NCBI GenBank assembly: GCA_029219385.1
Contig: JAQXTH010000034.1
Location: forward strand, 90,193-154,192
From: Prevotellaceae bacterium
GTDB lineage: Bacteria > Bacteroidota > Bacteroidia > Bacteroidales > Bacteroidaceae
Direction: 5' to 3'
Length of the DNA: 64,000 bases
Shown one piece after another: positions 8,664 through 19,067 of this stretch. Made by a program: the position numbers and the translations under genes. The notes under the pieces are model-generated. The model saw only the letters and a list, made by a program, of their open reading frames with translations, was not told the origin of the DNA and did not search any database. Within the stretch, counting starts at the first letter, position 1, and each line of letters starts with the position of its first letter.

Positions 8664-9953
8664 ATGATAATGATGAAATTGAGACATATAACGGTTGTAT
8701 TGGCGGTTGTATTGTTTTTCGTTGCCAACACTTTTGCTTTTGGAAAGGGTTCTTTGAATGTTGGAAGAGTGGTGATGAAAAACAACGTGGCCGATAGTGA
8801 CAGTGTGGTTTGTGCAGACACGGCCGAAGTTAAAGAAATAATTTTAGAGTGGCCCGAGTCGATGACTCATGGCATAGACAAGTTGCTGGAAAATAATATG
8901 TTTGAACGTTCGCAGGTGGGCATAATGGTCTATGACCTCGATGGCGACTCAGTGATGTATGAACACAATGGGCGACAACTGATGAGACCGGCATCAGTGA
9001 TGAAATTGTTTACAGCCTGTGCGGCACTCGACAATCTCGGTGATGACTATTTGTTTCAGACCGAATTATATTATAAAGGTGAGATTTGCGACTCCGTGTT
9101 GCACGGCGACATATATATAAAAGGAGGTTTCGACCCATTATTTGGAACCGACGATATGTATTCGTTTGTGAGCAAAATGAAACAAAAAGGCATATTTTCG
9201 ATCGATGGAAATATTTATGCCGATGTTTCACTAAAGGACACTCTGAAATGGGGTGAAGGTTGGTGTTGGGACGACAAGGAGGTGAGTCTCACACCTTTGA
9301 TTTATGAGGGAAAAGACGTGTTTATGCCGAATTTTATGAAATTTCTCACAAATCAATGCGTGAAACACCCCTTGAACTATGGGTTAAACCACATAAGCAG
9401 CAATGATGTGGTTTTGATTGACAGACGAAGCCACACGATAGACCAAATGATGGGTCAAATGATGAAAGCGTCTGACAATCTTTATGCCGAATCACTCTTT
9501 TATCAACTCGGTGCTGCAAAATCAAATCCATACGCCGCCACAAAAAAATCGGCCGACAAGGTCTATGAACTCATAGGTCGATTGGGGCTTAATCCTGCGG
9601 AATATACCGTGGCAGATGGCAGCGGATTGTCACTCTATAACTATCTCACTCCGCAATCGGTGGTTTGGCTGTTGAAATATGCCTTTAAACGCAACAACAT
9701 CTTCAATCATCTTTATCCCACATTGCCCGTGTCGGGAGTGGACGGCACATTGAAAAACAGAATGAAAGATTCTCCGGCATACGGATTGATTCATGCCAAA
9801 ACCGGCACTCTGAGAAAAGTCAGCACTCTGGCGGGATATACTAAGAGTCCCAACGGCACAAACCTGGCTTTCTGCATATTCAACCAAGGCATTCTCAACT
9901 CGGCAGAGGGACGCGACTTTCAAGACCGTGTGTGCGAATTGCTTGTGAAATAA
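8664..9953 (+). CDS. dacB: D-alanyl-D-alanine carboxypeptidase/endopeptidase (PBP4, peptidase S13)
   Basis: RPASVMKLFTACAAL (SxxK), SDNLYAE (SxN), HAKTGTL (KTG). Confidence 0.9.
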   Translation: MIMMKLRHITVVLAVVLFFVANTFAFGKGSLNVGRVVMKNNVADSDSVVCADTAEVKEIILEWPESMTHGIDKLLENNMFERSQVGIMVYDLDGDSVMYEHNGRQLMRPASVMKLFTACAALDNLGDDYLFQTELYYKGEICDSVLHGDIYIKGGFDPLFGTDDMYSFVSKMKQKGIFSIDGNIYADVSLKDTLKWGEGWCWDDKEVSLTPLIYEGKDVFMPNFMKFLTNQCVKHPLNYGLNHISSNDVVLIDRRSHTIDQMMGQMMKASDNLYAESLFYQLGAAKSNPYAATKKSADKVYELIGRLGLNPAEYTVADGSGLSLYNYLTPQSVVWLLKYAFKRNNIFNHLYPTLPVSGVDGTLKNRMKDSPAYGLIHAKTGTLRKVSTLAGYTKSPNGTNLAFCIFNQGILNSAEGRDFQDRVCELLVK

Positions 9954-9981
9954 AGAATAACGCAAAAATATATTTGTCACT

Positions 9982-12519
9982 ATGATAAAGAAAACATTAC
10001 TTTTCTTGTTGATGGTCTTGATTTTTTCAAGTGGAAAGGCTGTGCTCAAAGAGAAAAACCTCAACCAAACCATTTCGGTGCTGAGGGCAGAACTCGAAAA
10101 TTCCTTGAAAGAGCAAGAGCAGACCATGACGCGCTATTATCAGAGAGTAAAGACGCAACACCAAAACATGGTGGCGATAATGCAGCGCAGTTATCAAATT
10201 TCTCTCATGCTATATTCTCAGAAAGAGGACTATACGTTTGACCTCAGTTATGCCTGCCATGAGGCCACAGAGCAATATCGCGATTTCAAATTCAATCGTA
10301 TGCCCTTTGACAAAATAACGGAGCGTCTCGAAAACGAGATTACGCGATATAACTCGCTCATTGAAACACTCGAAAATTTGCCGCCCAACAAAAAGATGTC
10401 TCAAAAAGTGGTGGAGAAAAAAAAGAACTCTCCTTTCATGTTGAGCGAAAAGAACCAACGCTTTCGCGACGAGTGTGTGGAGATGGCGACCAAGTTGCGC
10501 GACAATTTGCTCGAAATGAAAAATGGAATAGAAAAAGACAAACAATATTACACACGCATAGAGAAACGTTTGAAGAAGGTCAACGACTATGCCGTGAAAC
10601 GCTATGGGGATATTCAGCGCAGCATTTTCATTAACGGCGGCGACAGTTATTTCACTGTTTTGAAGAGTTTGAAACGGTCGTATAACGAGGCCAAAACCGA
10701 TGCAACCGAAAAATATCGCTCTGAGACAATCGATACGGCCGATGGCAACAAGGTGAGTATCAATTCGCAGTGGCGTGGGCCGATAGTGTTGTTTTTGGCA
10801 ATGTTCATATTGTTTTATCTCACGATTGCCGCTGCATTGAGTGGAGCAATAATGAAATGGATTGTGCCAAAGAAATTGCGCACCGAGGAGTTTATGAAGA
10901 AAAAGGTGTGCATAATGCTCATGGCGGCAATAGTGATATTTGCGTTGGTGCTGTCGGTGGTGCGATTGTATATGGGTCACCATAACTTCATACTCATGGC
11001 GAGCGGACTGTTGATAGAGTTTTCGTGGTTGGTGGGTGTGATATTGATGTCGCTGCTGATACGTCTCAACGGCAATCAGATAAAGAGCGGTTTCCATATA
11101 TATGCTCCCATAATGTTGATAGGTTTTGTGGTGATTAGTTTCCGCATTATTTTTATTCCAAATAATTTGGTGAACCTTATTTTTCCACCCATAATGTTGG
11201 CGGTGATGGTGTGGAATTTTGTCATAATGCGTCGTTGTGGCAAGATAATTCCCAAGAGCGATATTATATATACATGGATTTCGCTGATTATGATAATTGT
11301 TTCCACGGTGGCTTCGTGGTCGGGCTATACGCTGATGGCAGTGCAGATATTGATTTGGTGGCTGTTTCAACTCACGAGCATTCAGACCATCACCTGTCTG
11401 TTTGACTTGCTCGGCATATATGAACTAAATCATATTGTGAGAAACATCAAGGGACTCATTCCGGCCGAACAGTTGCGCGAAAAAAACATAAGTAGAGAGA
11501 TAATGGCAAAGGCGGTCGATAAACTGAAAAACAATAAAGGAGCATACATTGACAAGACATGGTTTTTCGATTTGATATACAAGGCTCTCGTGCCGATACT
11601 CGGTGTGATGTCGATAATGTGGTCTATATGGTGGGCTGCCGATGTCTTTGACCTCACAGAGTCGATAGCCAAATATTTCACTTTGAATTTCCTCAACATT
11701 CCGGGTGTAATCTCACTTTCGCTTCAAAAGATTGTAATGGCAATGTCGATGTGGTTTCTGTTTCGCTATATCAGCTATTTGTTTAAGTCGCTTTACAAGA
11801 AATATAAAAAACAAAACAAAAAGACAGGCAACAAGCCCAATTTCACGCTTGCCAATAATATTATCAGCATTTTGGTGTGGGGCAGTTACATAATCATCTG
11901 CATGATAATGTTGCGCATTCCGGCAGGCGCGATAGAGACCGTTTCGGCAGGTTTGGCAGCAGGTCTTGGTTTTGCGATGAAAGACTTGCTCGAAAACTTC
12001 TTCTATGGCATTTCGCTGATGAGCGGTCGTGTGAGGGTAGGCGACTATATAGAGTGCGACGGAGTGAGGGGAAAGGTGGAGAGCATCACCTATCAGAGCA
12101 CTCACATTGCCGCTGCCGATGGGTCGGTGATGGCTTTCATGAACTCTGCCTTGTTTAATAAAAACTTCAAAAACCTCACTCGCACGGGCAGCTATGAGTT
12201 TGTGAAATTGCCTGTTGGTGTGGCATACGGCACCAACGTGGAGAAAGTGCGCAAAATTCTAACCAATGCCGTCACGTCGATTTATTCCAAAACCAAAGAC
12301 GGGCGCGACACGATTAACGTGAAAAAGCCGATAGAGGTGGTTATCGACGAGTTTGGCGACAACAGCGTGAACATGTTTTTCACCTGCTGGGTATTGGTGG
12401 AAGAGAAATTTGCCACCATCGGAAAGATAAAGGAATTGATCTATAACACGCTCAACGAAAACAACATCGAGATTCCTTTCCCACAGCGCGATGTTTACAT
12501 CAAGAATTATAAAAACTAA
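9982..12519 (+). CDS. MscS-family mechanosensitive channel with long N-terminal coiled-coil and TM region
   Basis: [61 protein letters not shown] typical MscS core. Confidence 0.9.
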   Translation: MIKKTLLFLLMVLIFSSGKAVLKEKNLNQTISVLRAELENSLKEQEQTMTRYYQRVKTQHQNMVAIMQRSYQISLMLYSQKEDYTFDLSYACHEATEQYRDFKFNRMPFDKITERLENEITRYNSLIETLENLPPNKKMSQKVVEKKKNSPFMLSEKNQRFRDECVEMATKLRDNLLEMKNGIEKDKQYYTRIEKRLKKVNDYAVKRYGDIQRSIFINGGDSYFTVLKSLKRSYNEAKTDATEKYRSETIDTADGNKVSINSQWRGPIVLFLAMFILFYLTIAAALSGAIMKWIVPKKLRTEEFMKKKVCIMLMAAIVIFALVLSVVRLYMGHHNFILMASGLLIEFSWLVGVILMSLLIRLNGNQIKSGFHIYAPIMLIGFVVISFRIIFIPNNLVNLIFPPIMLAVMVWNFVIMRRCGKIIPKSDIIYTWISLIMIIVSTVASWSGYTLMAVQILIWWLFQLTSIQTITCLFDLLGIYELNHIVRNIKGLIPAEQLREKNISREIMAKAVDKLKNNKGAYIDKTWFFDLIYKALVPILGVMSIMWSIWWAADVFDLTESIAKYFTLNFLNIPGVISLSLQKIVMAMSMWFLFRYISYLFKSLYKKYKKQNKKTGNKPNFTLANNIISILVWGSYIIICMIMLRIPAGAIETVSAGLAAGLGFAMKDLLENFFYGISLMSGRVRVGDYIECDGVRGKVESITYQSTHIAAADGSVMAFMNSALFNKNFKNLTRTGSYEFVKLPVGVAYGTNVEKVRKILTNAVTSIYSKTKDGRDTINVKKPIEVVIDEFGDNSVNMFFTCWVLVEEKFATIGKIKELIYNTLNENNIEIPFPQRDVYIKNYKN

Positions 12520-12539
12520 AAATAAAACATTATATAATT

Positions 12540-14021
12540 ATGCAACCATTACTTATTTACAACACGCTCAGTAGAAATAAAGAGCTGTTTCGTCCCGTCA
12601 ACGAGGGGCGCGTGGGTATGTATGTTTGTGGTCCCACGGTCTATGGTGATGCCCATTTGGGTCATGCCCGTCCGGCCATCACATTCGACATCTTGTTTCG
12701 CTATTTGCAACACATAGGCTATAAGGTGCGCTATGTGCGCAACATCACCGATGTGGGCCACCTTGAGCACGATGCCGACGAGGGAGAAGACAAAATTGCC
12801 AAAAAGGCTCGTCTCGAACAACTCGAACCCATGGAGGTGGCACAATACTACACAAACCGTTTCCACCAAGCCATGGACGCACTCAACGTGTTGCCACCGA
12901 GCATCGAACCCCATGCCTCGGGCCACATCATAGAGCAACAGCAGTTGGTGAAGGAAATTCTTGACAACGGCTATGCCTATGAGAGCGAAGGCAGTGTTTA
13001 TTTTGATGTGGAGAAATACAACAAAGACCATCGCTATGGTGTTTTATCAAATCGCAATCTCACCGATGTGATTAACCACAGCCGAACTCTCGATGGTCAG
13101 GACGAGAAACACAACCAGGTGGATTTTGCTCTTTGGAAAAAAGCGCAGCCACTCCACATCATGCGTTGGCCGTCGCCCTGGAGCGAGGGTTTCCCCGGTT
13201 GGCATTGTGAGTGTACTGCCATGGGCCGCAAGTATCTTGGCAACAAGTTTGACATTCACGGTGGAGGCATGGATCTTGTCTTTCCTCACCACGAGTGTGA
13301 GATAGCCCAGGCGGTGGCTTCGCAGGGCAGCGACATGGTGAAATATTGGATGCACAACAATATGATTACCATTGAGGGCAAGAAGATGGGTAAGTCGTAT
13401 AACAATTTCATCACGTTGCAACAATTCTTTGAGGGCAGTCATGAGAAATTACAGGAGGCCTACAGTCCCATGACCATACGTTTCTTTATCTTGCAGGCAC
13501 ACTATCGTTCTACGGTTGATTTCTCAAACGAGGCTCTTCAGGCTGCTCGCAAGGGCATGGAGCGTTTGTTTGATGCCATCAAGCAGCTTGACCGTCTTGC
13601 CGGTGTGGCCGACGGTGATGTCAAGATAGAGTATGCCAATGAGGTGGAGCAGAAATGTTATGATGCAATGAATGATGACCTCAACACGCCTATTGTCATC
13701 AGCCATTTGTTTGATGCCTGCAGAGTGATAAATCAAGTAGCAGACCACCGTCAGACCATCACTGTTGAGGCACTCGAAGCCCTTAAGAAAGTGTTCCACA
13801 CGTTTGCTTTCGACATTCTCGGACTGAAGGCCGAGACCAACGGCAGCAACGATCGTGAGGAAGCCTATTCTGCTGCCGTGGACCTTTTGCTCGAGACACG
13901 CGCCAAGGCCAAGGCCAACAAAGACTGGGCCACCAGCGACCTTATACGCGACCGCATGTCACAACTCGGCTTTGAGGTGAAAGACACCAAAGACGGTGTT
14001 ACCTGGAAACTGAACAAGTAA
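12540..14021 (+). CDS. cysS: Cysteinyl-tRNA synthetase
   Basis: [47 protein letters not shown] (KMSKS variant). Confidence 0.97.
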   Translation: MQPLLIYNTLSRNKELFRPVNEGRVGMYVCGPTVYGDAHLGHARPAITFDILFRYLQHIGYKVRYVRNITDVGHLEHDADEGEDKIAKKARLEQLEPMEVAQYYTNRFHQAMDALNVLPPSIEPHASGHIIEQQQLVKEILDNGYAYESEGSVYFDVEKYNKDHRYGVLSNRNLTDVINHSRTLDGQDEKHNQVDFALWKKAQPLHIMRWPSPWSEGFPGWHCECTAMGRKYLGNKFDIHGGGMDLVFPHHECEIAQAVASQGSDMVKYWMHNNMITIEGKKMGKSYNNFITLQQFFEGSHEKLQEAYSPMTIRFFILQAHYRSTVDFSNEALQAARKGMERLFDAIKQLDRLAGVADGDVKIEYANEVEQKCYDAMNDDLNTPIVISHLFDACRVINQVADHRQTITVEALEALKKVFHTFAFDILGLKAETNGSNDREEAYSAAVDLLLETRAKAKANKDWATSDLIRDRMSQLGFEVKDTKDGVTWKLNK

Positions 14022-14044
14022 CACAACTTTTGAAAAATAAAAAA

Positions 14045-14088
14045 CGAGACCGGGCTGCATTTACTCTTGCAGCTCAGTCTCGCTTTTC
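14045..14088 (+). terminator. Intrinsic terminator after cysS
   Basis: CGAGAC..GCTGCA-loop-TGCAGC..GTCTCG followed by CTTTTCT. Confidence 0.8.
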
Positions 14089-14199
14089 TATGTTTTGTTA
14101 ATCAGTGTTATTGTCTTAATGGTGATTTTTGGGTTTGTTGTTTTATGGTTTACAGTAAATTCAGAAGGGCATAGAATAACAATCAAAATAAAAATTTGG

Positions 14200-14252
14200 T
14201 TAGTAAACCAGCGGAATGTGAGTTTTTTAACGACATTCCGCTGGTTTACTAA
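14200..14252. repeat. Perfect 20-bp inverted repeat, 13-nt loop
   Basis: TTAGTAAACCAGCGGAATGT (14200-14219) and its exact reverse complement ACATTCCGCTGGTTTACTAA (14233-14252). Confidence 0.95.
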
Positions 14253-14264
14253 CGAAAAAGGTGT

Positions 14265-14272
14265 TATCTTTG
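14265..14272 (+). promoter_or_regulatory. -7 element TATCTTTG
   Basis: Exact TAnnTTTG match 13 bp after the inverted repeat and ~60 bp before ATG 14332. Confidence 0.6.
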
Positions 14273-14291
14273 TGGTGTAAACAAGCATAAC

Positions 14292-14895
14292 TACTGAGGT
14301 TGACAGACTGATTTTCTCACCGGATGGGGAGTTGCATGATGAGTTTGAAATGTTATATGCCTCATTGTTTAAAAAGCCGGATGCATATATTCGTGTCATT
14401 GAATTATTGGCAAAAAAGAAGATGGGTATGACGCGTCAAGAATTGTTATCGGGTGGAGGATTTGAAGACAATGGAATTTTTTCTGATATTCTAAAAGATT
14501 TGGAGTGGTGTGGCTTGGCATTTGAACGCACCTGTCTATGGCATGTTGACCAGATTAAAAAGAAACTTGGTATTAGTGGAATATTGACAAATGAATATGC
14601 TTGGCGTTGCTTGCCGGATGAGAATGTTGGTCGATTAGGAGTTCAGATAGATCTTTTAATAGACCGTAGTGACGGAATAATTGATGTTTGTGAAATGAAA
14701 TATTCAAAGGATTCCTTCACCATTACTTCGGATTATGCTAATAAATTAGCTCTCAAACGAAACGTGTTTCAGGCTGTTACAGGAACAAAAAAGGCCATTC
14801 ATTCTATTATGGTTACTACTGATGGTCTAACTCGGAATGAATATCGAGCAGATGTTCAGGCTGAAGTTCAATTGGACGATTTGTATGAACTATAA
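14292..14895 (+). pseudogene. Remnant of AAA/archaeal-type ATPase (DUF234-like C-terminal part), lacking its P-loop N-terminus
   Basis: Frame is open upstream of ATG 14332 (..TEVDRLIFSPDGELHDEFEMLYASLF..). The C-terminus DLLIDRSDGIIDVCEMKYSKDSFTIT..YANKLALKRNVFQAVTGTKKAIHSIMVTTDGL is typical of the nuclease-like domain of these ATPases. No Walker A is present. Confidence 0.65.
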
Positions 14896-14938
14896 ACATG
14901 ATTGGTTTTTCGTCTATCTTCATAACGTTCTTTTGATA

Positions 14939-15997
14939 TTACTCTGTGTAATTTTTGCTCATGCCACCGATGAGGAGTTTGTTGTAGGAACAGCCCTTCA
15001 TCGTTGCGTCTTCTTCGCGCAGATGCATCGCACCGCCACGGCATACATTCCACACTTTACACTCTGTGCACTCATCGCGCTTCATCCAATTCCTATCGCG
15101 AAACAGTTGGAAGCGGTTGTTCCATACGTCCATAAAACTGTCGTTGTAGATATTGCCTTGGTCGAAGTGGCTCCTGATGCTCAGACACCCTGAAATAGCA
15201 CCGTCGTAACGTACCGAAGCAGTGTTAATGCCTGCACCGCAGAAGAATGGATAGTTTCTGACCTTCAGTTCATAACCTCCAAGGTATCCTTCGCAGGAGT
15301 AGGACACACAGATGTCGCCCTTTTCACGTTCTGTTTTGATAAATTCCATAAGATAGCGGAATTGTTCCGGTGTCAACTGTAATTCCTTGTCGTTTTTTGC
15401 TCTACCCATTGGAAAAACTGTGAATATACGCCAATATTTTACTCCGAGTTTTACCAAAAAATCTTTGAAAAGGGGTAGGGAGGAGAAGTTTCGTGCATTG
15501 ACACACGTTATGACATCCCATGTGATTTCTGATTTTTTCAATGCTTCGATAGCAATTATTGTCTTTTGGAAACTCTTGTCGTTTCCGCGCATCCAATTAT
15601 GTTCTTTTTCAAATCCGTCTAAGCTGATGGCAATAGTCTTTAGTCCGCCATTGATTAGTTGATTTAGTTTCTCGTCGTCAAGTAGCATCCCATTTGACAC
15701 CATTCCCCAAATGAATCCTCTTCGGCTTATTTCTCTGCCACATTCCACGATGTCTTTTCTCACCAGAGGTTCACCTCCGGTGGTGATAATCATGATTTTA
15801 GACGGGTCTTTCTCTCGAGCAATATCATCAAGCACTCGGGCAAAGTTGGCAAAGGGCATATCTTGTGGCATATCGTCTTTTCGACAGTCGCTTCCACAAT
15901 GCCTACAATTCAGATTGCAGCGCAAAGTACATTCCCAAAACACCTCTTGCAGCAGTTGTCTGCGGGTTCTTGTCTCCACAAATTCTTCAATAGTCAT
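14939..15997 (-). CDS. Radical SAM/SPASM protein (resembles the TIGR04133-type family)
   Basis: CNLNCRHC (CxxxCxxC) in WECTLRCNLNCRHCGSDC; TTGGEPLVRKDI; SPASM cysteines CGAG..GCLSI..CTECKVWNVCRGG. Confidence 0.9.
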   Translation of the reverse strand: MTIEEFVETRTRRQLLQEVFWECTLRCNLNCRHCGSDCRKDDMPQDMPFANFARVLDDIAREKDPSKIMIITTGGEPLVRKDIVECGREISRRGFIWGMVSNGMLLDDEKLNQLINGGLKTIAISLDGFEKEHNWMRGNDKSFQKTIIAIEALKKSEITWDVITCVNARNFSSLPLFKDFLVKLGVKYWRIFTVFPMGRAKNDKELQLTPEQFRYLMEFIKTEREKGDICVSYSCEGYLGGYELKVRNYPFFCGAGINTASVRYDGAISGCLSIRSHFDQGNIYNDSFMDVWNNRFQLFRDRNWMKRDECTECKVWNVCRGGAMHLREEDATMKGCSYNKLLIGGMSKNYTE

Positions 15998-16046
15998 ATA
16001 GCGTATGTTTAATTTCGTAGGAGGAAATCAAATCACAGTACACCTG

Positions 16047-16517
16047 TTATTTCTTTCGCTTTTTCCCAAAAAGTCGGCCAAAAAAGCCTCTCTTTTCCTC
16101 TACAAATTTTTCTATATCTTCGGCTGTTTTCTTTTTCTTAGGAATAACATCTTTTATAGTTGTAATAGGTGGCATTGGGCCATAGATGTCCTCTGTTGGC
16201 ATATCAACAAGTTCATCTATTTTTTTCTCGGAAATACTATTTTCTGTTGATGAGGGTGCCATCGGACCGTACACATTGGGTATTCGTTCATCACAGTCTT
16301 GTGTTTCCCTTTCGCGCTGCATACGCCTTTGTCTATTGCGCTCTTCGATTTCTTGAATTCTATTTTTGAATCTCCGTGCGGAAGGATGGTTATCGTCTAA
16401 ATTTCCATTACGGTCATACCATTCCGGTGGACCGTACACACAGGGTATTCGTTTGTCAACCATATCTTTTGGATTAAAAGATGATTTCCCCACATTTTTT
16501 TCTGAATCTTGTTTCAT
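16047..16517 (-). CDS. Small hydrophilic protein with three YGP-type motifs; putative radical-SAM substrate
   Basis: IPCVYGPPEWYDR, IPNVYGPMAPSS, EDIYGPMPPITT; ends 49 bp upstream of the radical SAM ORF on the same strand. Confidence 0.6.
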   Translation of the reverse strand: MKQDSEKNVGKSSFNPKDMVDKRIPCVYGPPEWYDRNGNLDDNHPSARRFKNRIQEIEERNRQRRMQRERETQDCDERIPNVYGPMAPSSTENSISEKKIDELVDMPTEDIYGPMPPITTIKDVIPKKKKTAEDIEKFVEEKRGFFGRLFGKKRKK

Positions 16518-16648
16518 ACCTTATTATTATTATAATGATATAATATTTTGTACATATTATAAAAGTGTGTCCACGTCTATTTTCGCTATTATTTGGTCAC
16601 TATACATTCCGTTCTTCATGCCAAATGTAGTGATATTTCTTATAAAAA

Positions 16649-16707
16649 CCCTCCGATAGCCTGCGAAAGTTTGAAAAAAAACGAAACTTTCGCAGATTAT
16701 CGGAGGG
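16649..16707 (-). terminator. Long inverted repeat / minus-strand terminator
   Basis: CCTCCGATA..CTGCGAAAGTTT-loop-AAACTTTCGCAG..TATCGGAGG; followed on the minus strand by GTTTTTAT. Confidence 0.75.
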
Positions 16708-16848
16708 TTGATTGTAATTTCTCAATGGACGATTGATAAATTAAGGAGTGGTAAGTGTGTGTTATGATAAGAGTGTTATTCTACGCGTTTCTAATTGTTC
16801 AATGTTCTTTGATTTATGTCAAACAGTGAGTTTAATTTGGATTCTATT

Positions 16849-17319
16849 TTATTCATTTTTAACTGTTTTTGTCAAATATCCTTTACCGTAACACCAATTA
16901 CATCTGCTCTTTATTTGTTGTGTTTCTCCGTCACCCATGTAAATTGTGCGATAATTGTAACCGCCATCGCAATGTTCACAAGTCACATTTTCTTTGTGAT
17001 AATCATTTACAGTGTTAGGTGTCACATAGGTTCCATCATAGGTCATAACTCCGGGCATTGGTGTAACCGGATTGGTTTGCAACCATTGATAGGCAGTAGC
17101 AGCTTGCTGTCTGTAATAATTTAAAACTTGCTGACGCATAATATTGTTTTTTATCTGCATCGAAGTTATTCGCTGGTCCATTTGAGCACACCATATAACA
17201 CCTCCGGGACTATAGTCATAGACATAATCAGGGACATAATACTGTGCATTAACTTTACTTGTCGAAGCAACAAATATAATTGCTAAACAAATTGTCTTAA
17301 ATAAAACAGAGGCCTTCAT
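16849..17319 (-). CDS. Secreted protein with DnaJ-like CxxCxG zinc motifs
   Basis: Signal peptide MKASVLFKTICLAIIFVASTSKVNAQ; CEHCDGG and CNWCYGKG. Confidence 0.6.
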   Translation of the reverse strand: MKASVLFKTICLAIIFVASTSKVNAQYYVPDYVYDYSPGGVIWCAQMDQRITSMQIKNNIMRQQVLNYYRQQAATAYQWLQTNPVTPMPGVMTYDGTYVTPNTVNDYHKENVTCEHCDGGYNYRTIYMGDGETQQIKSRCNWCYGKGYLTKTVKNE

Positions 17320-17450
17320 TGTTGATTACACTTATTTGTGTCGTGCGCAACCTTTAAATTGTTATTAAATGTTTTTTTGTCTGTTTATGTAACAAAAGCC
17401 TTTCAAGTAACCCCATAAAGAAAATATTTTTCACCTAAATATTAAAAGAG

Positions 17451-17487
17451 AAGGCTGTGCAGTAAAACTCAATTACGACACAGCCTT
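17451..17487. terminator. Hairpin terminator
   Basis: AAGGCTGTG-loop-CACAGCCTT. Confidence 0.55.
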
Positions 17488-17493
17488 TTCAAA

Positions 17494-17679
17494 TTAGTTA
17501 AATGTAGAAAAGTTGAGAATTAATCCTAAAATAAAGCCTCCTAATGCGGAATATAAATATGCAGAAGCATTTTCAACTTTGTCCTTATTAACAAAATAGC
17601 AAATAATTCCTATGATAGGAAATAAGAAGGAAAAAATCAGAGCAATAACACCGGCTCTTTCGGTTCTTTCATCTGTCAT
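17494..17679 (-). CDS. Small two-TM protein
   Basis: 61 aa with two hydrophobic stretches (VIALIFSFLFPIIGIICYFV; YLYSALGGFILGLIL). Confidence 0.45.
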   Translation of the reverse strand: MTDERTERAGVIALIFSFLFPIIGIICYFVNKDKVENASAYLYSALGGFILGLILNFSTFN

Positions 17680-17712
17680 AATAATAAATTTTAAAAATTA
17701 AACAATTAAGTG

Positions 17713-17913
17713 TTATTTGAATCGCACAGAATTAAGTAATTCGTTTACATATTCTGTAGACTTATCGATGTCGTAGAAAGAAGCAAGGAATACTTTTCCT
17801 GTTGGGCTAAAGAGTAAATAAAAGCGCCAATATACATACACACCATTTATATAGTGTTTTGAAATTTTATATAAACAATCATTTCCATTAATCTTAATTG
17901 TACCACTGTCCAC
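17713..17913 (-). CDS. Hypothetical protein, frame open further upstream without ATG (possibly 5'-truncated)
   Basis: Upstream in-frame reading IKNDSIGDCTICSDYDSDKSRLNFDNYWNNWKDNDKNILYTVNVDSGTIKINGNDC looks coding but has no in-frame ATG. Confidence 0.35.
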   Translation of the reverse strand: MDSGTIKINGNDCLYKISKHYINGVYVYWRFYLLFSPTGKVFLASFYDIDKSTEYVNELLNSVRFK

Positions 17914-18079
17914 ATTGACTGTATATAAGATATTTTTATCGTTATCTTTCCAATTGTTCCAATAATTATCAAAGTTTAAACGAGACTTGTCTGAATCATA
18001 ATCTGAACAGATTGTACAATCTCCTATACTGTCATTTTTAATAGTAAATATTTTTATAAACTATATTGTCAGAATAAAA

Positions 18080-18436
18080 TCATTTTGCCCTTTTCAAAGC
18101 ATATTCTGCTTTTCTCATGTAGTCTTGTGCGCGCTCACGGGCATTTTTTGCTTTTCGAGTATAATCTTCGGCTTTGTCTGTTGCATTCTTTGCACGTTGT
18201 TGATAGGTTTTTACATTATCATAATTTTTGCGTTTTGAATAGTATTCGGCTTCTCTTAGATAGCCTTGTGCTTGTCGATTGTAATAGTCTGCTTCGCGTT
18301 CGTATCCCAATGCTTGTTTTGTATAGTATTCTGCTTCACGTTGATAGGATTGTGCTTGCTTGATATAGTAGTCGTTTTGTGCCTTGAGAGGCAATAGGCA
18401 AAATAACGTGATTGTAAGAAAAAAGAGATGCTTCAT
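18080..18436 (-). CDS. Secreted protein built of ~14-aa tandem repeats (YYxKQAxGYxREAE)
   Basis: Signal peptide then YYIKQAQSYQREAE/YYTKQALGYEREAD/YYNRQAQGYLREAE/YYSKRK... and degenerate copies. Confidence 0.65.
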   Translation of the reverse strand: MKHLFFLTITLFCLLPLKAQNDYYIKQAQSYQREAEYYTKQALGYEREADYYNRQAQGYLREAEYYSKRKNYDNVKTYQQRAKNATDKAEDYTRKAKNARERAQDYMRKAEYALKRAK

Positions 18437-18464
18437 AGTTTAAATTTTGAGAGTAGCATTGTGT

Positions 18465-18989
18465 TTATACGTCAAAAAATAGTTTATATAGAAGTGATAA
18501 CAGATATAATACTAAAGGTAATACTAAAAGTAATACTAAAGGACCGGCTAAACCAATTAAAATGATTATAAGTTCTTTGTATTGAATATAGAATTTTTCT
18601 TTTTCATTTATGTTGAGCATTACTTTAGACCAATCAAAATTGCCGGTAATAGAGTCTATCCAATATGCAACAATTAGGTTGTATGATTTTTCAGAAACAG
18701 AAAAGACTTCTTCACCTCCGTCTTTTAGTTTTAGACATATAAACAACGATTCTTCACTGTCATAACTAATATCTTCGATTTCATTCCATCTGATTGAGCA
18801 ATATGATTTGTCCATAATATATGGTCGCGAACCAAAGTCGATTAGATTTTTGTCAACAAAAAATCCTTTACTAATTGTTGCACCCTTTTCAATAGGGAAG
18901 TATTTCCACCTCCTTACGTTTTTTATTAGTTTATCTTCAAGACGGGGTTCTCTTTTCATTGTTTTATACCCTTGATCTGTGTCGGGCAC
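18465..18989 (-). CDS. Hypothetical membrane protein
   Basis: C-terminal hydrophobic region LIIILIGLAGPLVLLLVLPLVLYLLSLLYKLFF. Confidence 0.5.
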   Translation of the reverse strand: MPDTDQGYKTMKREPRLEDKLIKNVRRWKYFPIEKGATISKGFFVDKNLIDFGSRPYIMDKSYCSIRWNEIEDISYDSEESLFICLKLKDGGEEVFSVSEKSYNLIVAYWIDSITGNFDWSKVMLNINEKEKFYIQYKELIIILIGLAGPLVLLLVLPLVLYLLSLLYKLFFDV

Positions 18990-19067
18990 AATCTTTAGTT
19001 TTTACTTGCTTTGTTTATCTATTTGTTTATGAATATTTGTTTGTGAAAGTAACTCTTTGGTATGATT

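Noticed and set aside
10210-11370. 386-aa ORF antisense to the MscS-like gene
   Set aside because: His/Tyr-rich low-information translation with no recognisable domain; the plus-strand ORF has a clear MscS core.
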